Shown here: positions 27,028 through 37,131 of the stretch, in pieces | Position numbering within the stretch: the stretch's first letter is position 1 | How the letters are laid out: every line of letters starts with the position of its first letter | DNA from: Selenobaculum gibii | GTDB lineage: Bacteria; Bacillota; Negativicutes; ICN-92133 | Direction: 5' to 3' | Assembly (NCBI RefSeq): GCF_030273445.1 | Contig: NZ_CP120678.1 | Span: 1,713,501 to 1,777,500 of the forward strand | Length of the DNA: 64,000 nucleotides | Notes under the pieces: generated by a model | Told to the model about the DNA's origin: nothing | Seen by the model: only the letters and a program-made list of their open reading frames with translations | Databases searched by the model: none | Position numbers and translations under genes: made by a program

Positions 27028-30000
27028 TTATTCATTAAAAATATTTAGTATATCTTTCAATAAATTTAACTGTTCCATTGCTTCGTCTAAATCTCCCCGT
27101 CTAGCTGCTAATTGAATTTTAAACAAAATACCATTTTCTTCTTCTTGATGATTTTCTTGAAAAATATCTCTCAACACTTCGGCTTTTCTTTCAATATTGT
27201 TAATATTTTCTTTACAAATTTCAACCTCTAAATCCTTAACTAATTCCAATAAATTTTTTACATGTATTTGTTGCTCATGCGTTTTATCACTAATTTTACT
27301 TAAACAATATGTCATTAAATCGTCTATATTTACTTCGTCTATATTCGTAGATGCGTTCTCAACATACTTTTGTAAGTGTGTATTTATCACTTCTTTTATT
27401 TTCGCATCCAACTCATCCATTGGAATTGGCTTTGCTATATATTCATCCATTCCATAGGACAAATATTTTTCCCTATCGCCACTTAGAGCATTTGCAGTAA
27501 GCGCAATAATTGGTGTATATGTCTCTTCCCTCTTTTCATAAGCTCTAATATATTGTGTTGCTTCCACACCACCCATTTCAGCCATTTGTATATCCATTAA
27601 AATACAATCATATTTATCAGTCTGCACGTTCTCTATAGCTTCTCTTCCATTGCTAACAACGGTTACATCATAATTCAATTCTTTTAAAATCTTACTTATA
27701 ACAAGCTGATTTACGAGGTCATCCTCAACGAGTAAAATTCTTCTTTTTATCTTTTCTTTTCTATCTTCATTCGACGTACCTATACTTTTACTCTTTTCTA
27801 TTTCTAAATTTTCAAGAGCTGAAACTTCTCTACAAGGCAAAACAAAGGTAAATTTACTGCCACTCTCATACGTACTCTCTACAAAAATTTCACCTTCCAT
27901 CATTTCTACCAATTGTTTAGTAATCATGAGTCCTAATCCAGTCCCGCCAAACTTGCGTGTAATTGCCCCATCAACTTGACTGAATAATTGAAAAAGCTTT
28001 TTCTTATCATTTTCAGCAATTCCAATTCCCGTATCTATAACAGAAAAATTTAATTTTTCAATTTCATCTTCGACTATTTTTTTTGCAGTTAAAGTGACAC
28101 TTCCTTCTCTGGTAAATTTAACCGCATTACTGATAAGGTTATCAAAAATCTGTTTTAAGCGTGTAGGATCACTAACAATATATCTAGGCAAATTTGAGGA
28201 AAGCAAGTAGGACAATTCTAAGCCTTTTTCTTCAGCCTTAACTGCATGTGCTTTGATAACATCTTCTATCACTCCATACAAATTAAACCGAATCATTTCC
28301 ATTAAAAGTTTCCCAGCTTCCATTTTTGAAAAATCTAAAATATCATTGATAATTCTTAACAAAGAGGTAGAACATGATTTTGCTATCTTTAAATTTTCTC
28401 TTTGCTCTTCACTCAAGTTTCCTAATAAAGTTAAGTCAATCATTCCTACCATTCCATTAATTGGTGTGCGAATTTCATGACTCATATTTGCTAAAAATTG
28501 ACTCTTAGCTTGATTTGCCTCTTCAGCTGCTAGTTTTGCTTTTTTCAATTGCTTCTCAGCCGATTTCTGCTCTGTTATATCTCTATATAATGCAGCAAAA
28601 AACCCTTTTTCCAAACTATAAACGGATAAATGCAACCATTTTTTAGTCATTCTACAATAAAACTCTTTATCAAATCTGCCACATCCAGCCAATGCAATTT
28701 TTCCGCATTCAGCAATCCAATCACTATAATTAATCGAGCACTCTGGGAAAATATCCGAAAAATTCATCCCAACAATTTTTTTCCTCCCAATCCCCATAAT
28801 TTTTAAAAAATCGCTATTCACTTCAATAAATTGAAAATCCAGTGGTATATTTTTTTCATTCGTTACAATTCGATTATAAGTAAAGCCACTATGCATATTC
28901 ATAAACAACGTATGATATTTAGTTCTACTATCTTGTACTGCCTTTTCAAACTCTTTTTTACTCGTAATATCGATACCAATCCCCACATATCCAGCTGGCA
29001 ATCCGTCTACACCATATACTCTCTGATTTATGCACCATAACCATCTATAAATCCCTTGACAATTTTTCACCCGAAATTCAGCTTCATAATTATCTTTTGG
29101 ATTCAGTTTTTTAAAAGAAGTACTTAAATCATCTGGATGTATATAATCAATCCATTTTGTATGATGAAGTTCCTTACTATCAAACCCTAAAAAATTTTTG
29201 CATTGATCATTTAAATAGATAAATTCCTTACCTTTAATCCACCAAACAATTCCGGGAAAACTTGATAAAATTTTAATATGAAAATCTCTAGAACGAGCAA
29301 TTTCCAATTCTCGTTCTTTTCTTTCTGTTGTATCTAATAGACTAACGACAATATTCTGATTTTCTCCTTGTTTAGTTCGAGTTATACTTATTCTTAACCA
29401 AACGGATTTTTGTATTTCTCCATTTATATAATTAAGCAATGTTTCTATATTTTCTACCGCATTTACATTCGTAAGCACATTAATAATACCTGCACGAATT
29501 GCACATTCTTTGCAAGCAGAAGATTTTCCGCATCCGTATTCTAAACTATTTATACAGCAAAATGCATCTCCAAACTGGTTTCCTATAATACAATTACGAT
29601 CTTTATTCATAATTAACAACGCAGATTGATTGATATTTGTAATTGCTCCGGCTTCATTTAGCGTGCACATTCCTACAGGCGATGAATTAAAAATTAATTG
29701 TAAATTTTCACGCTCATCTACAACATATTCTTCTAAATTATGCAATCTTGTAATATCACGTAATACTACCACACCACCAGCAATAGAATTATCATTTCTT
29801 CGTATTGGCGAACACGTTGCCGATAAATAAATTTTTTCTCCATCATTACGCTTTATTCCTGAGTTTTTTTCAAGCCCCACAACCTTTTCTTCAGAAATTG
29901 CACGTTTTATCGGACTATCCAAAATTTTCCCCGTATCCAAATTGATAATTGGACAAACCTCAGTAAAAGTTTTCCCATAGGATCCCTCAGTAGTCACATT

Positions 30001-30132
30001 AATAATCTTAGCAGCCGCCTCATTAATATAAACAACATTTCTCTGAATATCTGTCATAATGATCCCATCACCGATACAATCTAACACGTCATGGATTGGC
30101 ATATACGATTCTTCAATACATTCTTTTAGCAT
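27028..30132 (-). CDS. Hybrid sensor histidine kinase with four PAS domains
   Basis: A 1034 aa kinase with no clear membrane helix, hence probably cytoplasmic. PAS domains span about 10-130, 140-270, 285-395 and 405-520. The second contains a cysteine-rich insert (CCINSLEYGC...ACKEC, residues 192-210) that might bind a metal or sense redox state (inference). The HisKA domain has His552 in FLANMSHEIRTP, the HATPase region spans about 655-770, and a receiver at about 798-915 has Asp847. The last 110 residues are helical and lack the HxxKG motif of a phosphotransfer domain. It sits between cheB and a single receiver, an unusual addition to a chemosensory cluster. Confidence 0.9.
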   Translation of the reverse strand: MLKECIEESYMPIHDVLDCIGDGIIMTDIQRNVVYINEAAAKIINVTTEGSYGKTFTEVCPIINLDTGKILDSPIKRAISEEKVVGLEKNSGIKRNDGEKIYLSATCSPIRRNDNSIAGGVVVLRDITRLHNLEEYVVDERENLQLIFNSSPVGMCTLNEAGAITNINQSALLIMNKDRNCIIGNQFGDAFCCINSLEYGCGKSSACKECAIRAGIINVLTNVNAVENIETLLNYINGEIQKSVWLRISITRTKQGENQNIVVSLLDTTERKERELEIARSRDFHIKILSSFPGIVWWIKGKEFIYLNDQCKNFLGFDSKELHHTKWIDYIHPDDLSTSFKKLNPKDNYEAEFRVKNCQGIYRWLWCINQRVYGVDGLPAGYVGIGIDITSKKEFEKAVQDSRTKYHTLFMNMHSGFTYNRIVTNEKNIPLDFQFIEVNSDFLKIMGIGRKKIVGMNFSDIFPECSINYSDWIAECGKIALAGCGRFDKEFYCRMTKKWLHLSVYSLEKGFFAALYRDITEQKSAEKQLKKAKLAAEEANQAKSQFLANMSHEIRTPINGMVGMIDLTLLGNLSEEQRENLKIAKSCSTSLLRIINDILDFSKMEAGKLLMEMIRFNLYGVIEDVIKAHAVKAEEKGLELSYLLSSNLPRYIVSDPTRLKQIFDNLISNAVKFTREGSVTLTAKKIVEDEIEKLNFSVIDTGIGIAENDKKKLFQLFSQVDGAITRKFGGTGLGLMITKQLVEMMEGEIFVESTYESGSKFTFVLPCREVSALENLEIEKSKSIGTSNEDRKEKIKRRILLVEDDLVNQLVISKILKELNYDVTVVSNGREAIENVQTDKYDCILMDIQMAEMGGVEATQYIRAYEKREETYTPIIALTANALSGDREKYLSYGMDEYIAKPIPMDELDAKIKEVINTHLQKYVENASTNIDEVNIDDLMTYCLSKISDKTHEQQIHVKNLLELVKDLEVEICKENINNIERKAEVLRDIFQENHQEEENGILFKIQLAARRGDLDEAMEQLNLLKDILNIFNE

Positions 30133-30153
30133 AATATCACACTACTCTCTATA

Positions 30154-31170
30154 CTAGATAAAAGAACAAATTTGCTCTGCGATTTGATCTAAAGGCACTT
30201 GTTTTTCCACTGCACCAATATTATAGGCGACGCGAGGCATACCATAAACAACTGAACTTCCCTCATCCTGTCCAATCGTTCTCGCACCAGCTTTACGCAT
30301 ATTGAGTAGCCCTTTCGCTCCATCATAACCCATTCCAGTCATAATTACACCGATTGCCTTATTACCATAAATCTCTGCAACCGAATTAAAAAGAACATCG
30401 ACTGAAGGACAATGACCATTGACTTTTTCCCCTTCAAAACACTCTACGCAAATTTCCGCACCCCGCTTCTTTACTCTCATTTGCATATTCCCTGGAGCTA
30501 TTAGCACTCTTCCTGGAAAAACTTCATCTCCATTTTTCGCTTCTTTTACTTCTAACTCACAAATTGAGTCAAGTCTTTTAGCAAACATATCTGAAAAAAC
30601 CGGAGGGATATGCTGTACGATGACAATCCCTGGTATATTCCCTTTTAGCTCCGTAATCACATCTGTCAATGCAACGGTTCCACCTGTAGATGCACCAATT
30701 GCAATAATTTTATTTTGTACTTGATGAGAAGGCATAGACGAATCAATGAAAGATTTTTTATGTAATGTTCCTTGCTGAATTTTTGCATTTACAGCAATCT
30801 TTATTTTTGTAATCAAATCATTAAAAAAATCTCTATTCGTCAGGATCGCCTTTCCGTCAGGTTTTTTAATGAAATCAACGGCACCTAGTTGTATTGCCTC
30901 AAAAACACAATCATTTATAGAACTAATTACAATTGTTGGGATCGGATACTGAGGGATTAATTTTCGCAAAAATTCTATCCCGTTCATCTTTGGCATTTCT
31001 ACATCTAAAGTCATAACATCAGGGTGATATTGAAGGATTTTATCTCTAGCATCGAATGGATCAACAGCAGTTGCAACTACTTCTATCATTAAATCTTTTG
31101 ATAATGCTTTTGATAATGCCTCACGAAAAACAATTGAATCATCTACAATTAAAAGTTTTATTTTTCTCAT
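30154..31170 (-). CDS. cheB: Chemotaxis protein-glutamate methylesterase/deamidase
   Basis: Removes methyl groups from chemoreceptors. The N-terminal receiver has Asp56 in VMTLDVEMPK. The C-terminal esterase shows Ser161 in IGASTGG, His187 in VQHIPP and Asp283 in GMGYDGAKG, the expected triad. 338 aa is normal. Its ATG is one base past the cheR stop, so the pair is translationally coupled. Confidence 0.97.
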   Translation of the reverse strand: MRKIKLLIVDDSIVFREALSKALSKDLMIEVVATAVDPFDARDKILQYHPDVMTLDVEMPKMNGIEFLRKLIPQYPIPTIVISSINDCVFEAIQLGAVDFIKKPDGKAILTNRDFFNDLITKIKIAVNAKIQQGTLHKKSFIDSSMPSHQVQNKIIAIGASTGGTVALTDVITELKGNIPGIVIVQHIPPVFSDMFAKRLDSICELEVKEAKNGDEVFPGRVLIAPGNMQMRVKKRGAEICVECFEGEKVNGHCPSVDVLFNSVAEIYGNKAIGVIMTGMGYDGAKGLLNMRKAGARTIGQDEGSSVVYGMPRVAYNIGAVEKQVPLDQIAEQICSFI

Positions 31171-31171
31171 A

Positions 31172-31990
31172 TCATAATCCCTTTCTATACACAGCTGGCA
31201 TTACATATTGAAAAGAAAAATCACCACGTTCAATAACTTCCGAATGCCCAATAAATAAATATCCTCCCGGTTCCAACCATTGATAAAATTTATTAACAAG
31301 TTCTTTTCTTGTCACACGATCAAAGTAAATCATTACATTACGGCAAAAAATTATATGAAACTTTTTTTTAAATAAAAATTGAGGATTATTTAAATTAAAC
31401 TGCCTAAAAATAATTTCGTTTTTCAAAGAATTTTTTACTTGAAAATTATTTTCGTTTATCTGTTTAAAATAAGTTTTGCGCCACCTTTTAGGCAACATAT
31501 CGATAGATTCATCATTATAAATTCCAAGGCGTGCATCATTCAAAGCAGAAGTAGATAAATCCGTAGCCAATAATTTTGTATCCCAAGACTGTTTTTGTAA
31601 AGAAAAAAAGTCTTGAATGATCATAGCTAATGTATACGCTTCCTCTCCCGTTGAGCATGCAGCACACCAAGTCCGCAAATCATTGTCTGAAAGTTTTTCT
31701 GAAAAATAAGGTAAAACCTCTTCCGAAAAATACTCAAAATGCTGAGATTCTCGCATAAAAAATGTATGATTTGTTGTAATTGCATTTGCTAAAATTTTAT
31801 CTGCTTGCCCCGTTTTATCCTGTAATAAATATTGATAATAATCATTTGCATTATCAATTCCTAAACTCAAAAGCACTTTATGTAGACGGCCCTCAACAAG
31901 AGTTTTTTTCTCTCTTCCTAAATGAATACCAAATTTATTCTTTATATATAATGTTAATTTCCGAAAATCTTCTTCTGATAATATCCCCAT
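31172..31990 (-). CDS. cheR: Chemotaxis protein methyltransferase
   Basis: SAM-dependent methyltransferase that acts on receptor glutamates. The N-terminal helical domain contains the GIHLGREKKTLVEGRL region. The catalytic domain has WCAACSTGEEAYTLAM (SAM loop) and IIFCRNVMIYF, both family signatures. 272 aa. It starts a second block of the chemosensory genes: a 42-bp palindromic terminator lies between mcp and this gene. Confidence 0.97.
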   Translation of the reverse strand: MGILSEEDFRKLTLYIKNKFGIHLGREKKTLVEGRLHKVLLSLGIDNANDYYQYLLQDKTGQADKILANAITTNHTFFMRESQHFEYFSEEVLPYFSEKLSDNDLRTWCAACSTGEEAYTLAMIIQDFFSLQKQSWDTKLLATDLSTSALNDARLGIYNDESIDMLPKRWRKTYFKQINENNFQVKNSLKNEIIFRQFNLNNPQFLFKKKFHIIFCRNVMIYFDRVTRKELVNKFYQWLEPGGYLFIGHSEVIERGDFSFQYVMPAVYRKGL

Positions 31991-32028
31991 TTTATCACCC
32001 GTTCGCTACCAACGATTATCAATTTAAA

Positions 32029-32070
32029 ATTTGCTCGCATTAGATGATATATCATCTAATGCGAGCAAAT
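32029..32070 (-). terminator. Perfect 42-bp palindrome between mcp and cheR
   Basis: Positions 32029-32049 are the exact reverse complement of 32050-32070. On the minus strand AAATTTTAAATT follows, consistent with a terminator that partly separates cheR-cheB-kinase from the upstream genes. Confidence 0.7.
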
Positions 32071-32082
32071 AATTCCTAGTAA

Positions 32083-33777
32083 TCAATACTTTCCAAATTC
32101 ATCATCAGTTAAAGCAATTTGATTGATATCACTTTTCTTTTTACCATTTAATTTTATCTCAGATGATGATTTTTTCCTATCATCAAACTCAACTTTATCT
32201 TCATAAAAATTTTGCTTTACACTATTCTTTGTAAACTTAAATTCACCAATGGTGTCTTTTAATAAGCTTGCTTGTGCACTAAGTTCTTCACTAGCCGCTG
32301 CCGATTCCTCTGCTGTTGCCGAATTAGCCTGAACAACCTGTGAAACTTGAAGTACACCCTGATTAATTTGTTCAAGTGCTATGCTTTGTTCGTTAGAGGC
32401 ATGAGCTATATTGTCGATAAGGCTAGCGACACCTGTTACTGCCTCTACGATAACATCAAGAGCTTCCGCTGTTTTATTCGCGATTTTTGTTCCCTCATTC
32501 ACTTTAACAATAGACCCTTCAATCATCTCCGTAGTTTCTTCTGCTGCTTTTGCCGAACGCGCAGCTAGATTTCTTACTTCTTCTGCAACTACAGCAAATC
32601 CCTTTCCATGTTGCCCCGCCCGTGCAGCTTCAACCGCTGCATTTAATGCTAAAATATTTGTCTGGAATGCAATTTCATCAATTACTTTAATAATTTTTGA
32701 AATATTTGCTGAAGAACCGTTAATCTCCGTCATAGAAGTTAACATAGCTTTCATATGTTCATTACCTATTTTTGCATTTTTTTGCGCATTTATCGTAAGT
32801 TTATTTGCTTCATCAGCATGTTCTGCATTTAATTTTGTTTGGGATGAAATTTCTTCCAAGGACGACGATAATTCTTCCACCGAGCTTGCTTGTTCTGTCG
32901 CTCCTTGTGATAAAGATATACTGGCATCCGATACATTCTTTGCTCCCGCAGCAACCTGTTCCGAAGCTACATCAATATTAGCTAATGCAATATTCATATG
33001 ATTCCGCATTTTTTCAAAAGCTTTTGCCAAAGAACCAATCTCATCTAGATTTTTTATTTTTAGTTGCGTAGATAAATCCCCATTCGCAATTTTTTCAGAT
33101 GCATCTACCAATATATTTAATCGTTTAGCTATTGTACGAGCTAATAATATCCCTGCAACTATCGCTACAATTGTGACAACTAGCATAACAATCCACATCA
33201 TATACATCGTTTGATGTGCGCGTTCACTAGCAGCTGTATTTTGCTTCATCCCATTTTCTTTTGCCAAATTATATAAAGATGCAAGACCTGTATTAATTTT
33301 ATTTGAAGCCTCAACTGCTCCACTGTTAACCATAAAACTCCAAGCTTCTTTATCTTTATTCTGCAAAGCCATTTGAATGGCCTGATCCCTGAAATAGTTG
33401 TATTTTTCTAAATTATTTTTAAATTCACCTAGTTCTTTTTTTGCTTCTTCCGATTGTGCCTTTGAAAGAACTATTTGATAAGCATGCTCTAAATTTTTAT
33501 CAACTTCTTGCAAGTTATGAATGCTTTCATTAATTGATTTTGCATCATCGTATAAAAAAACATCACGAAAAACACTGCGGCTCTGGTTGAAAATCGTCGC
33601 CATATTTGCGATTTCGCCTGTTGCCAAACCATAATTATTATAAATTTCACTATATTCATCGTCTAACTTATCCATTTGATATATCCCAGAAATACATACG
33701 CAAGCCATAATAATTGTGACACCAATCAATGCACACATAATTTTACTTCCAATTTTCATATTCTTCAAAAATCCCAT
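32083..33777 (-). CDS. Methyl-accepting chemotaxis protein (4HB sensor)
   Basis: Receptor of 564 aa: transmembrane helix about 11-32, an extracytoplasmic domain of about 160 residues with the look of a four-helix bundle (4HB_MCP), a second helix about 192-213, then HAMP and a long coiled-coil signalling domain. The hairpin tip IDEIAFQTNILALNAAVEA and the following GKGFAVVAEEVRNLA are intact. GAGGAGGCATAAAG precedes the ATG. Located between cheW and cheR, it is probably the receptor dedicated to this array; its ligand is unknown. Confidence 0.95.
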   Translation of the reverse strand: MGFLKNMKIGSKIMCALIGVTIIMACVCISGIYQMDKLDDEYSEIYNNYGLATGEIANMATIFNQSRSVFRDVFLYDDAKSINESIHNLQEVDKNLEHAYQIVLSKAQSEEAKKELGEFKNNLEKYNYFRDQAIQMALQNKDKEAWSFMVNSGAVEASNKINTGLASLYNLAKENGMKQNTAASERAHQTMYMMWIVMLVVTIVAIVAGILLARTIAKRLNILVDASEKIANGDLSTQLKIKNLDEIGSLAKAFEKMRNHMNIALANIDVASEQVAAGAKNVSDASISLSQGATEQASSVEELSSSLEEISSQTKLNAEHADEANKLTINAQKNAKIGNEHMKAMLTSMTEINGSSANISKIIKVIDEIAFQTNILALNAAVEAARAGQHGKGFAVVAEEVRNLAARSAKAAEETTEMIEGSIVKVNEGTKIANKTAEALDVIVEAVTGVASLIDNIAHASNEQSIALEQINQGVLQVSQVVQANSATAEESAAASEELSAQASLLKDTIGEFKFTKNSVKQNFYEDKVEFDDRKKSSSEIKLNGKKKSDINQIALTDDEFGKY

Positions 33778-33837
33778 CTTTATGCCTCCTCTAAAATTAT
33801 ATACTTATTTCAATTTTGATATATGTCTAAAAGTAAA

Positions 33838-34332
33838 TTAAGCTTCCAATGCTGTAAATCTAGCTTTATCATCATCTCCAATTAATTTATCACAATCTAA
33901 TAACAATTTAACCTCTTCACCAACTTTACCAATACCCTTGATGTATTTATTTTGTGAAGATTTAATGGCTGGTGGTTCAACAATATTTTCTTCTGGAATT
34001 GAAAGAACCTCTGATACACCATCCACAATAAAACCAATGGATATATCTCTAACATCAACAACAATAATACACGTTCGATCATTATATTCTCGAAATTCTT
34101 TTTTGAATCTTAATCGAATATCCATAACAGGAATGATCTTACCACGTAAATTAACAATACCGCGTACATATTCTGGAACTTCTGGGATTTCGGTAATTGG
34201 TTGAATCCCAATAATTTCTGTTACAACGGCAATTTCAATTCCATAAAATTCATTACCAATAATAAATGTAAGAAATTTTCCTTTTTGTGTATCTTCCTCT
34301 TCAATCATTTGTTCAACTATATTTTCCGCCAT
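33838..34332 (-). CDS. cheW: Chemotaxis coupling protein CheW
   Basis: SH3-like adaptor linking receptor and CheA. Signature stretches include FLTFIIGNEFYGIEI at the start, the VRGIVNLRGKIIPVMD core and the closing KGIGKVGEEVKLLLD. 164 aa. AAGGAGGAGGTATAAG precedes the ATG; the gene lies 20 bases after cheA. Confidence 0.97.
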   Translation of the reverse strand: MAENIVEQMIEEEDTQKGKFLTFIIGNEFYGIEIAVVTEIIGIQPITEIPEVPEYVRGIVNLRGKIIPVMDIRLRFKKEFREYNDRTCIIVVDVRDISIGFIVDGVSEVLSIPEENIVEPPAIKSSQNKYIKGIGKVGEEVKLLLDCDKLIGDDDKARFTALEA

Positions 34333-34352
34333 CTTATACCTCCTCCTTTTTC

Positions 34353-36419
34353 TTAAATTTTATTACTTAAACCAATCGCATCTAAAATTAAGCTGATACT
34401 GCCATCTCCTAGTAATGTACAACCAGTAATTCCTGCCATATTAGATATTTTCTTTATATAGTTAGGAACCGGCTTAACAACAATTTGCTGAACACCTACA
34501 AGATTATCAGCGAATATTGCCATTGTCATATGTTCAGATTCAACCATAACGATAATTCCTTTTGTTAAATCAATAACGTTTGTCTCAATATCATAAAATT
34601 TATGTAATCGTATAATTGGATAACATTGTCCTCGCACCATAATAAGCTCATTACCATTTGTATCGACTAAAATTTGTTTTTTAGCTGGTCTAAACGATTC
34701 TCGAATTGACATGATTGGTATCGTATAAGATGATTTTCCTACTTCAACAGTCATTCCATCTACAATTGCTAAAGTTAATGGAATCTTTAATGTAATAGTA
34801 CTTCCTTTTCCTTGAATACTATCCAGTAAAATATTCCCACCAACCGCTTTAATATTCTGGACAACCACATCCATCCCAACACCACGACCGGAAAACTCTG
34901 TCACTTTTTCTTTCGTAGAAAAACCAGGTGCAAAGATGAAAGAATAAATTTCTTTGTCGGTGAGCTCTGATTCCGTTTTTGTTATTAAGCCATTGTTTCT
35001 TGCCCGCTCAAGAATTTTCTCACGATTAAGGCCTCTACCATCATCAATAATGTTAATAATAACTTCATTCCCGGCATTTTGCGCTTCAAGAGTTACTCTC
35101 CCTTTTATTGGCTTTCCTACAGCACTCCTCTCTTCCGGCATTTCAATGCCATGATCAATTGAGTTCCGAATAAGGTGCATCAACGGATCGGAAATATGCT
35201 CTATAACGTTTTTATCAACTTCCGTATCTTCCCCGACTAAAACTAATTCTACCTTTTTATCCAGCTTTTTCGACATATCCCGTACAATACGATTCATCTT
35301 CTGAAAGGTAGCATTTAAAGGAACCATACGAATTGACATCACACTATCTTGCAGCTCAGCACTAATCTTTCTCAATTGCCTCGACGCCTTATAAAAATTC
35401 TCCAACTCAAGATCTTTTAAGTCAGGATTTTGTGTCACCATTGCTTCAGCAATTACAAGTTCTCCCACTAAATCCATTAAATGATCCAATTTCCGAACAT
35501 TTACACTGATCATACTTTGTGTAATGATCCCTTCGTGGCTTTCAGGTTTTAAAGATTTCTCTGTAAGAATCGGTTTTATTGGCAAGTCCTCAATAACAAT
35601 TTCTTTTACAACTTTTTGTTCTTTTGGCCAATATTCACATTCCTGAACACTATCCAGCTTTTTTAATTCTAATTTTCTCAAAAATATAGTCTGATTCAAT
35701 ATCTGTTCAATTTCCTCATATGACTTATCAGTCGTTAAACAGATCTGAAAACCATTTGTACGAATTGCCAAAACCGTATCATCATCTTCTAAAATATTTT
35801 CTGGTTTATAATAAATTTCACTTACAACATCCTGTAATGCATTTAACACCGCATATCCTCTAATATTTTCCATTTCGCAATCTAATTCAAAAAATATAGT
35901 AGCATCAAATACATTTAATTCCTGATTACTTTTTATATTTTTATCTGCCCCTATATAATATTGCTGTTTTGGGGAAGATTTTTTCTTTTCTGAATTTTCA
36001 GATATATCTCCGTTTATTGACTTTAAATTTGTTAAAAAAGATTTAGTTTCTTCTACTAAATTGTCTGCAATTCCATCTGCATCATGCCCATCTTCAATTT
36101 TTGAAATCTCGCCCTTTATAAAATCAGCAGCTGATAAAATAATATCTGTTAAACCAGAACAATCTATATTAGGTGGATTTTTCTCGCGTATGTAATAAAA
36201 AATATCTTCAATCGCATGAGATAAACTCGATACCTCATTTACTAACATCATCGCCGATGATCCTTTAATCGTATGCATAATACGAAAGACTTCATTGACT
36301 TCATCATTGTTAAATGCACCATTTTTCTCACTTTGAATAGTCAATTGTTCCAGTTGTTCTAAAAGCTGATTTGTCTCAAAAATGAACATCTCCATCATCG
36401 GTTCATGTACATTTCCCAC
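34353..36419 (-). CDS. cheA: Chemotaxis histidine kinase CheA
   Basis: Central kinase of the array, 688 aa. The P1 phosphotransfer domain carries His49 in FRIMHTIKGSSAM, a linker/P2-like region follows, and the P3 dimerisation helices begin near MDLVGELVIAEAMV. The P4 ATPase has NSIDHGIE, the G1 box IDDGRGL and a FSGRGVGMDVV loop, and the P5 CheW-like domain ends the protein. The start is GTG at 36419, with GAAGGAGATGATAAA before it. Upstream neighbour is cheY (102 bases), downstream neighbour cheW (20 bases). Confidence 0.97.
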   Translation of the reverse strand: MGNVHEPMMEMFIFETNQLLEQLEQLTIQSEKNGAFNNDEVNEVFRIMHTIKGSSAMMLVNEVSSLSHAIEDIFYYIREKNPPNIDCSGLTDIILSAADFIKGEISKIEDGHDADGIADNLVEETKSFLTNLKSINGDISENSEKKKSSPKQQYYIGADKNIKSNQELNVFDATIFFELDCEMENIRGYAVLNALQDVVSEIYYKPENILEDDDTVLAIRTNGFQICLTTDKSYEEIEQILNQTIFLRKLELKKLDSVQECEYWPKEQKVVKEIVIEDLPIKPILTEKSLKPESHEGIITQSMISVNVRKLDHLMDLVGELVIAEAMVTQNPDLKDLELENFYKASRQLRKISAELQDSVMSIRMVPLNATFQKMNRIVRDMSKKLDKKVELVLVGEDTEVDKNVIEHISDPLMHLIRNSIDHGIEMPEERSAVGKPIKGRVTLEAQNAGNEVIINIIDDGRGLNREKILERARNNGLITKTESELTDKEIYSFIFAPGFSTKEKVTEFSGRGVGMDVVVQNIKAVGGNILLDSIQGKGSTITLKIPLTLAIVDGMTVEVGKSSYTIPIMSIRESFRPAKKQILVDTNGNELIMVRGQCYPIIRLHKFYDIETNVIDLTKGIIVMVESEHMTMAIFADNLVGVQQIVVKPVPNYIKKISNMAGITGCTLLGDGSISLILDAIGLSNKI

Positions 36420-36521
36420 TTTATCATCTCCTTCAACCTATCCAATGGTTATTATATTTATCCTAAAACTAAATAAAGCACAAATTTTTTTCTACATTAT
36501 AAAAAATTGCAGCACGAATGA

Positions 36522-36884
36522 TTATCTACCTACAATCTTTTCAATTGTCTGAATAACAAAATCTTCTTTAAATGGTTTTACAATAAAATATTTAGCCCCT
36601 TGTAAAACAGCCTCTTTAATCATGGCCTCTTGTCCCATAGAAGAAACCATAATCACAACAACATCTTTATCTATCTTCCTCAACTCTTTTAAAGTAGTAA
36701 TTCCATCCATATTCGGCATTGTAATATCTAATGTAACAAAATCTGGTCTGACCTCTTGATATTTTCGCAAAGCAATATTTCCATCATTCGCCTCAGCTGC
36801 AATTTGATATCCATTCTTTTCCAGCATTGTTCGCAATGCTAATCGAACAAATGCAGCATCATCCACGATAAGTACTTTTTTCAT
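36522..36884 (-). CDS. cheY: Chemotaxis response regulator CheY
   Basis: A 120 aa receiver with Asp8-Asp9, phosphorylation site Asp53 in VTLDITMPNMD, a conserved Ser (VMVSSMG) and the KPF lysine loop. GGAGGAAGATAA precedes the ATG. First gene of the chemosensory cluster; no flagellar genes are present in the window, so whether it acts on a flagellar motor or on pili cannot be told here. Confidence 0.93.
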   Translation of the reverse strand: MKKVLIVDDAAFVRLALRTMLEKNGYQIAAEANDGNIALRKYQEVRPDFVTLDITMPNMDGITTLKELRKIDKDVVVIMVSSMGQEAMIKEAVLQGAKYFIVKPFKEDFVIQTIEKIVGR

Positions 36885-37026
36885 TTATCTTCCTCCACCA
36901 AAATCACCTATAAAAATTCTATAAATTAAATCACTTTATGAGAATCCACCTGGTACTTTTATCCTATTTTTGCTTCATTAGCCTAATTTCATATATTTCT
37001 TTCTTGTACTTATAATTAAACAAAAA

Positions 37027-37102
37027 GAATAAAAACTCCTACAAAATTCACGAAAATTATCCAAAAGATAATGAAATTATTTTCGCAAATTATAGGAGTT
37101 TT
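37027..37102 (-). terminator. Terminator of the Sel1-repeat gene
   Basis: AAAACTCCTA and TAGGAGTTTT bound a longer folded region with an inner CGAAAAT/ATTTTCG stem. The minus strand continues TTATTCTTTTT. Confidence 0.65.
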
Positions 37103-37131
37103 ACACAAATCCATTTACTTTTTTTACTATT

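Noticed and set aside
32411-33001. A 196-codon plus-strand frame
   Set aside because: It mirrors the alanine/glutamate-rich coiled coil of the chemoreceptor; long antisense frames are expected there.
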